DNA of 64,000 nucleotides from Bugula neritina (Eukaryota; Bryozoa; Gymnolaemata; Cheilostomatida; Bugulidae): NCBI GenBank assembly GCA_964035545.1, contig OZ037770.1, positions 1,756,001 to 1,820,000 of the forward strand, read 5' to 3'. Shown piece by piece: positions 58,217 to 64,000 of this stretch (position 1 is its first letter; each line of letters starts with the position of its first letter). The notes under the pieces were generated by a model. It saw only the letters and a program-made list of their open reading frames with translations, ran no database searches and was not told where the DNA came from. The position numbers and the translations under genes were made by a program.

Positions 58217-61200
58217 ATGGGTCGAGAAATGTTTTTGAAGCATAAAAAAAAGAATAAGATGATAAAAGTAGCAGCTTTGCCTGATGGAGAGGAAATAAAA
58301 ATGGCGGAGATCATCGTGGAGAACTACAAAAAAATATTTGAAGGAGTGGATCCAGATCTCCCCCTGCTCTCCATAGCAATCACTGGCGAAATGAGAACTG
58401 GGAAATCTTTTCTTTTCAATCTTTTTTTGATTTATATCCGATACATTCAGAATAAGGTAATGGTGCATTTCGTTTGTTTGATATTTGCAACAGTTTCGTT
58501 CAAAGCCTTTTAGTATGGAATGTTCGACACTCGCACAGTAGTATTTCGAATAATTTTATTCATTTTTATCTGTCTTTTAAAAGAAATCTTGGGAAAGTTA
58601 TGTAACTGTAAAATATTTTTTTAGCGCAATATGAAGGATGATGGCTGGGAAAATTCAGACCAAGCAATATCAGGAATTCAGTGGTCTTCAGGTGAAAAAG
58701 CTGTGACTCAAGGAATTTGGATGCTAAATGAACCAATCATTCTTACTTTAAATGATAATCGCAAGGTAAGGGAGGTGGGCTATCTTTTGAGGTCTCACTT
58801 TTATTTGGCTTATTAAAGCTGCTAAAAGCTATAGTTTAAAGTATGTTCGGTAAACCAGTTTTCCTAGATAAATTGGTTTATAGTCATGAAAGTAGAAGTC
58901 CTCATAACTTTTTTGAATTATATGTATTATATGTAGTTCTTAGCCTTTAAAACTGTATAACCGAACCATCAAACCTAATCGCTACTTTTATGTTGCACAG
59001 TATTTCTGTTATACATGCAATGTACGTGGTGCGATAATAATTAACCCCAACACCCAGCAGTACTGTTCTGTAAAACTCAATCATATATTCTTTTGTATAT
59101 AGGTATAGTGTAAAATCAAATAGGATTATGAAGGAACATGAAGAAATACTTCTTCAATTGTTGCAATCAATATTTTGTTGTTACGCAACCAAATAGTAAA
59201 ACAACAGGCATCTTGTGCAATTGGATGATTAAATAAACACTATAACAACTATACAATCATTTGAGCCATCAACAAAACACTATTTTATGTAACGCACCAA
59301 ATGTTTTCTACCTCATGCAGTATAATATGCGCTCATGGTTCCCTTGTGTAAAAAAATTTTTTTTTGCTAAAATATCTAAAGTTCAAGATTACATCATATT
59401 AATTATTGATTGAAGAGTCCTTGACAAATCTCACTTGTGCTGTATTAGAGCCCTTTTATATATTATAGCTACATGCCGTTTTAAGGTTGTAAGCTAAGAA
59501 AGTTACCTGTTCAAGTTAAGCGCACATATGTTCCACAGGTGAAAATTATACATGCAAAAAAGTTATAGCTATAATTAGTAATTCACTTTTATGTTGCCGT
59601 TAAAGTCAAAGTCAACCAGCAACACCATCTTCAAGTAATCACCCAACTCAAATATTTGAACAAAAAATCACTATATAAAGAAAATTGTTTAAGCACAAAA
59701 CCACAAAGTAGCGTGTATAGATAAAAGCTAATATATAAATTAATATTATAATATTGTGCTATAAGTAAAGTGTGTCAAAATTCTCAAACGCAATTTTTAA
59801 TATAAAAATGTTCAGTTCTCAAAAACTGCATTATTTGCATAATAATTTCTATTGCTTTTTAAGCATTACTAAAGTATACTGCATGGCTTCCTGACCAAAT
59901 TATTTATTTTTAGGTTGCTATTGCCCTGATTGACATACAAGGTCTTGGAGACAGCGATAACTCTGATGAAGCAGTTGACAATCTGCTGATGTATGTTGGG
60001 CTTCAGATGTGTAATGTACAGATCATCAACTTGAACCGTAAAGTTATGCATAGCCATTTCACTAAGGTTTCAGTAAGTTTTTCTCCAAAGCAACATTAAA
60101 AACTAGGAAGTTCCGAGTTTTAAATAAAATTGGATCTGTTTTATTGTTTTGACTGAAAATTATCAATAATCACTTTAGAAGTAAGATTCTGCTTCCAATA
60201 TAACTATTAATTTGTAATTTTAATTTTTTTATTTTTCTTCTGTTTTGTTGCAAAAGCAAAATGCAATAATTAAAATTAAAAATATTTTCAATAACTTATA
60301 AATAGTCAATAGTGTAGTTGCAATTTGGAAAATAAAACTCATAATGTGTTGCGCTCCAATACTCTTTCAGCAAACAACCATAACTAAAATTTAGTACAAA
60401 TATGAAATCAACAAGTATTGATGAATTACAAACAGGCTTGCTGAGATCTCATCCGACATATAGTTGCAATGGTGACTTTAAAAATATTGGCTTTGCATGA
60501 CTGAAATATCATTGTATAATTTCAAGTGTAAATTACACAAGTGGAATTGGCACCATAAAAATGGCACAGGTTATAATAACAGCACAAATAGAAAATTAGG
60601 TAAAAGTGACACAGTAATGTCAAATTTTCACAAAATTTAAATCCTAAACTCTTTAGTCCCAACCCCTAGCTCAAACCTTTCTCCCCAATTCTGAAAATGT
60701 GCCATTTGTACTTGTAGTTTGCCATTTGTGCCAATATTACCTGTGCTATTTTCACTTGTGTTATTTTACTTAGAATTATTATTATGTGCATGTAATTGCA
60801 ACTGTTGACTAAGTTTAGTTGGTAATATAATCATGTTGGGCCAAGCATGATGAAATTCGGAGTATAAATTACAGTTACCAAGTTGTTAATTAACGTACTA
60901 TCACTCATGTTTTATGAACGATTTACATTTATAGTAATATTTGTTTGTTCTACATGTAAACTATAACACTTTGAGTTATCTCTATACACTACGCAGAGCT
61001 GTGCGACGTATGCTGAGATGACTGATAAAATTCCAAGCATATTTGGGTCTCTGCTTTTCTTAACAAGAGACTTCACATTAGAAGATGAAGAGAGACTTGG
61101 ACATCAACATCAGCAGTTTAATGACACGGTAAGTTTATAGGTATACAAATGTTTTAGTATGTCTACATAAAAGTTAGTTCTCAGTCATGCTTTAAATAGA

Positions 61201-63441
61201 AATAATACTTACTGTTGAATTGTAGATGAAGAGTGCAAAACTTCCAACAACAATCGATGCCTTAGAAAGAATTTCCAGTTGTTTTGAAGATGTTTCATGC
61301 TTCAACCTGCCTCCTCCTTCAAAAAAGGTGACCAGTAGCAAGGCTAAGGAAGGAGCCCTCAGACTCAATGGTAATTTATTTTTAAATATACTATTGTAAA
61401 TATTATACAGTTGTATTTTGATGTTAGTTGGAAACTGTGAACATGAACAGCCATCAATGACAAAGTCGATTTAGCATTTAATTTGACATTATAATCTTAT
61501 ATTGTCACATGCTTGTTATACAGAAATATGTCTTTTTCTTGCAGAAACATAGCTAGTTTTAGGTCATATGATTGTCTTTATTCCAGGTGTATATTTACAT
61601 GTATAAGCAAAAGGCTTTTTACAACTTTGAAATTTACCATTACTCACTATATATGACATTCTACATTTCAGTTACCACAACATTATAGGCATGCGAGTGC
61701 TTTCACCAAGCTCAAGCAGCTAGACACATAACACATCAACAATATTATCTTCAATTCTTTTTTCACTTGCTGCGCACAATTTGTTGCATCCAAATTGATA
61801 TTGCAACTTGAATGATTAAATAGTTGTTTACACTATTATTGAAATGGCAGTTGATAACTCTGCATTTTATTACAATCAGACAATACGAGATACTTTACAA
61901 TGTTTTGAAGTTGAAGACATCGGTGAAGATTTTTTGCATTACTGTAAGCTCCTTTTCCGTTACCTTGTCAACCACAAAGTTCAGGAGCACTACACTGTGG
62001 ATTATGCAATCAGATTGTTTGAAGTGAGTACAGAAATTTTAGGAAAGTTAGGAATAATTGGCTCTATTATAAAATTTTGCTGTTATACACATAAAATTTT
62101 AAAAACCCTGTAATGTTAACCTATAACTCTAACTTGTCACAGAATCTGAAAAATTTTGGACCTCTAGTTGAATGCTGATCTATGAAAATATTTTTCTTAG
62201 CAATTCATATACTTGGTTTTCACTATACAGTTTTGATGTACCATCCTAATTTTTAATTGAATATGTTCTTATGGTTTTTAATGCTTATATATGTACATAC
62301 ATGTAGCTGCGAACAGTTTTTAATACTTTTTCTGGTCATAGACACAAATGCATGTCTTGGAACCAAGTGTATTTATTGCTTTCCACACACATCTTTGTCT
62401 ATATGAAAACAAAATTAACTTTGTATGACAGGAGTTGAGAAACGCATAAGTTGATAGGTATATACTACCTTGAAGTTTGATATAACTAATATAGAGCTGA
62501 TAGTTGTGAATGATTTCTAAACAGTTCTAAGGTGTCAGGGAATCTTTTGAATAACTAAATCTTTTTGTTAAGCTCTATAATGAGAAAATGTATCTATTGA
62601 TAATTATTGGTCATGCAAGTTTAATTATCATGAGAGAGTTCTAGCTTGCTGTTATATTTTGTATTTATTTTATTTTATAGGCCAACAAAATAGCGGATAT
62701 TAAAAAATATTATGCAGTGCATGGTTAAAAATAATTAATTGTCACTATAATTAAATGCTGTTTAAAAATAATTTATAGAGTTGAAGTGTCTAAAAAAATG
62801 TTTTTGGTAATGCATAGGGACTAGGAAAAAGGATAGAAAACCACAAAGATGGTTTACCAAACACTGGAGATGTTGCTATTGACGTGGCCGTTAACAGAAT
62901 ATACATGTCTGCCCAGCAAAACTATGAGAGTATGATGAAAGAGCAGGTGAAACAAGTTTTTAGATGATTTCAATAACTGTATTACTAAATTGTATGAATA
63001 AAATATTGGTGTTGTTGCTATTGGAGCAAAATATTATTATCAGACGTCAATAAAATGAATGTGTGCAATACACTAGCCAAATGCTGTTACAATTTTACAA
63101 CATAATCACTTTTGTATTTTTAGGCAGGAGAAATTACATGATAAAAACTATGGTTGTACATAGATTTGTATTTTTTATTACAGAAAGTACATTTTGAAGA
63201 TATTACTTCTGAAGAACATCTTTTACAAGTGCTCAACCACAGGGAGAAAGTTATTTTAAACTATTTTGACGAAGAGTGTGCTTTTGGAAAAAACTTTGGA
63301 GCAAGATTCCTGACCATAAAGTCGTTAGTGTCCTTTATTTTTAATCCAAACTTTAAGATGATACTAAACTTAACCTACATCTTTTTCAACATTCTGATGC
63401 TTTACAAATCTGATTACTTGAAGGTTGGCTTTGTTATATAA
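58217..63441 (+). CDS. Large GTPase of the GBP/atlastin (GB1/RHD3) family
   Basis: Eight exons: 58217-58456, 58625-58765, 59914-60072, 60997-61128, 61226-61370, 61851-62023, 62818-62946 and 63184-63441 (stop at 63439). The product is 458 residues. The GTPase domain shows P-loop GEMRTGKS (residues about 57-64, with the Arg-finger position kept), TQGIWM (switch I), DIQGLGD (switch II; GBP has DTEGLGD, atlastin DTQG) and the RD base motif in LLFLTRDF. The rest looks like the helical middle domain, e.g. VNRIYMSAQQNYESMMKEQ. Family members tether or remodel membranes or act in defence. The last exon reads into a hydrophobic stretch (LVSFIFNPNF..ILNLTYIFFNILMLY), which could be a membrane anchor or intron read-through. 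A splice acceptor may precede the ATG (tctctcag at 58194-58201), so 5' UTR exons are possible. AATAAA at 63843. Confidence 0.85.
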
Positions 63442-63842
63442 CAGTCCGACATCGTTGAAGGTAATAATCCCGGCGTCTTTGGTAGATGGTTGGTTTTTGT
63501 TATTGCTTAAAAATTAAAATATTCTAAAAATAGTAAAGCAGCATTCTCTCTTATGTCGATGATATTAGGCTAACTATACTTACTAGTTTGCTATAGAATT
63601 CTAAACCACATTGTTCCCTACGGCTACTATGTATGCTATTATAAAAATGTCCTTCTCTTTTTGCAGTAGGCAGGTTCTATCCATGTATATTGGCTGTTGC
63701 TTCATTTCGGAAGCAAGTTACCTTTATCATAATTTTTAAACACATAATCATAAAAATACTATGAACTGACTTATATATATCATGCAAATGCTGCATTTTA
63801 AAAAGTAATTGATGGGATATTTCTCAACTTCAAATTTTTTGA

Positions 63843-63848
63843 AATAAA
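63843..63848 (+). terminator. Candidate poly(A) signal of the GTPase gene
   Basis: AATAAA in gaaataaagttgag, about 400 bp after the proposed stop. This supports the gene ending in the window, but more exons beyond 64 kb cannot be excluded. Confidence 0.4.
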
Positions 63849-64000
63849 GTTGAGAAAATTGTTTTAGTGAGCCACATTACTGCAGATTCAAGTGTTTATA
63901 CTGTTTTTCTTAATCTGCTTATTGCGTAATACTGGTAAATATGTTTCCCAAAAAATTACTTGGAAAAAACATAATTACTTTTATCTTTCAAGTTATGAAC

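Overview
The window is animal nuclear DNA from an invertebrate: visibly AT-rich, rich in (TA)n, (TG)n and (CA)n arrays, with small exons bounded by GT..AG introns, AATAAA signals and several eukaryotic retroelement families. The mobile elements (a Penelope-like element, a Ty3/gypsy-type element, LINE 3' fragments and a tRNA-derived SINE) and the compact multi-exon peptide genes fit a marine invertebrate, perhaps a lophotrochozoan. I cannot name the species.

Region by region. (1) 1-14602, plus strand: the last 16 visible exons (829 codons) of the trifunctional purine synthesis gene GART, in the order GARS, AIRS, GAR transformylase. The 5' end lies outside the window. Its introns hold SINE pieces, short TIR elements and tandem repeats. 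(2) 16.1-29.9 kb, minus strand: four small secreted-peptide genes, A to D. Each has a signal-peptide exon ending in phase 1, a propeptide exon ending in phase 2, and cysteine-rich exons. A, B and C encode an eight-cysteine framework of the inhibitor-cystine-knot type with a conserved C-W-C. D is decayed. (3) 33.5-34.8 kb, plus strand: a four-exon precursor of a cysteine-free, probably amidated secreted peptide (F). (4) 34.9-38.1 kb, minus strand: gene E, a five-exon precursor with a six-cysteine knot. It keeps the same 1-2-1 intron phases and the same intron between cysteines I and II as genes A to C. (5) 39-51.7 kb: no convincing conserved gene. This stretch has a LINE fragment, SINEs, a Penelope-like element lying between TA arrays with ribozyme-like motifs, a 2.26 kb direct duplication carrying a 58 bp palindrome, and a 242 bp foldback. 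(6) 51.7-56.9 kb, minus strand: a decayed Ty3/gypsy-type element (protease, RT, RNase H, integrase, tail) with a 756 bp TIR element nested in it. (7) 58.2-63.4 kb, plus strand: an eight-exon large GTPase of the GBP/atlastin family.

The most interesting content is the local family of cystine-knot precursor genes (A, B, C, D and E). It shows tandem duplication, a shared CCAAT plus TATA promoter layout in A to D, conserved intron phases, a changing number of cysteines and one dying copy. Whether the products are toxins, antimicrobial peptides or endogenous signals cannot be told from sequence alone. GART and the GTPase are separate housekeeping or membrane-remodelling genes.
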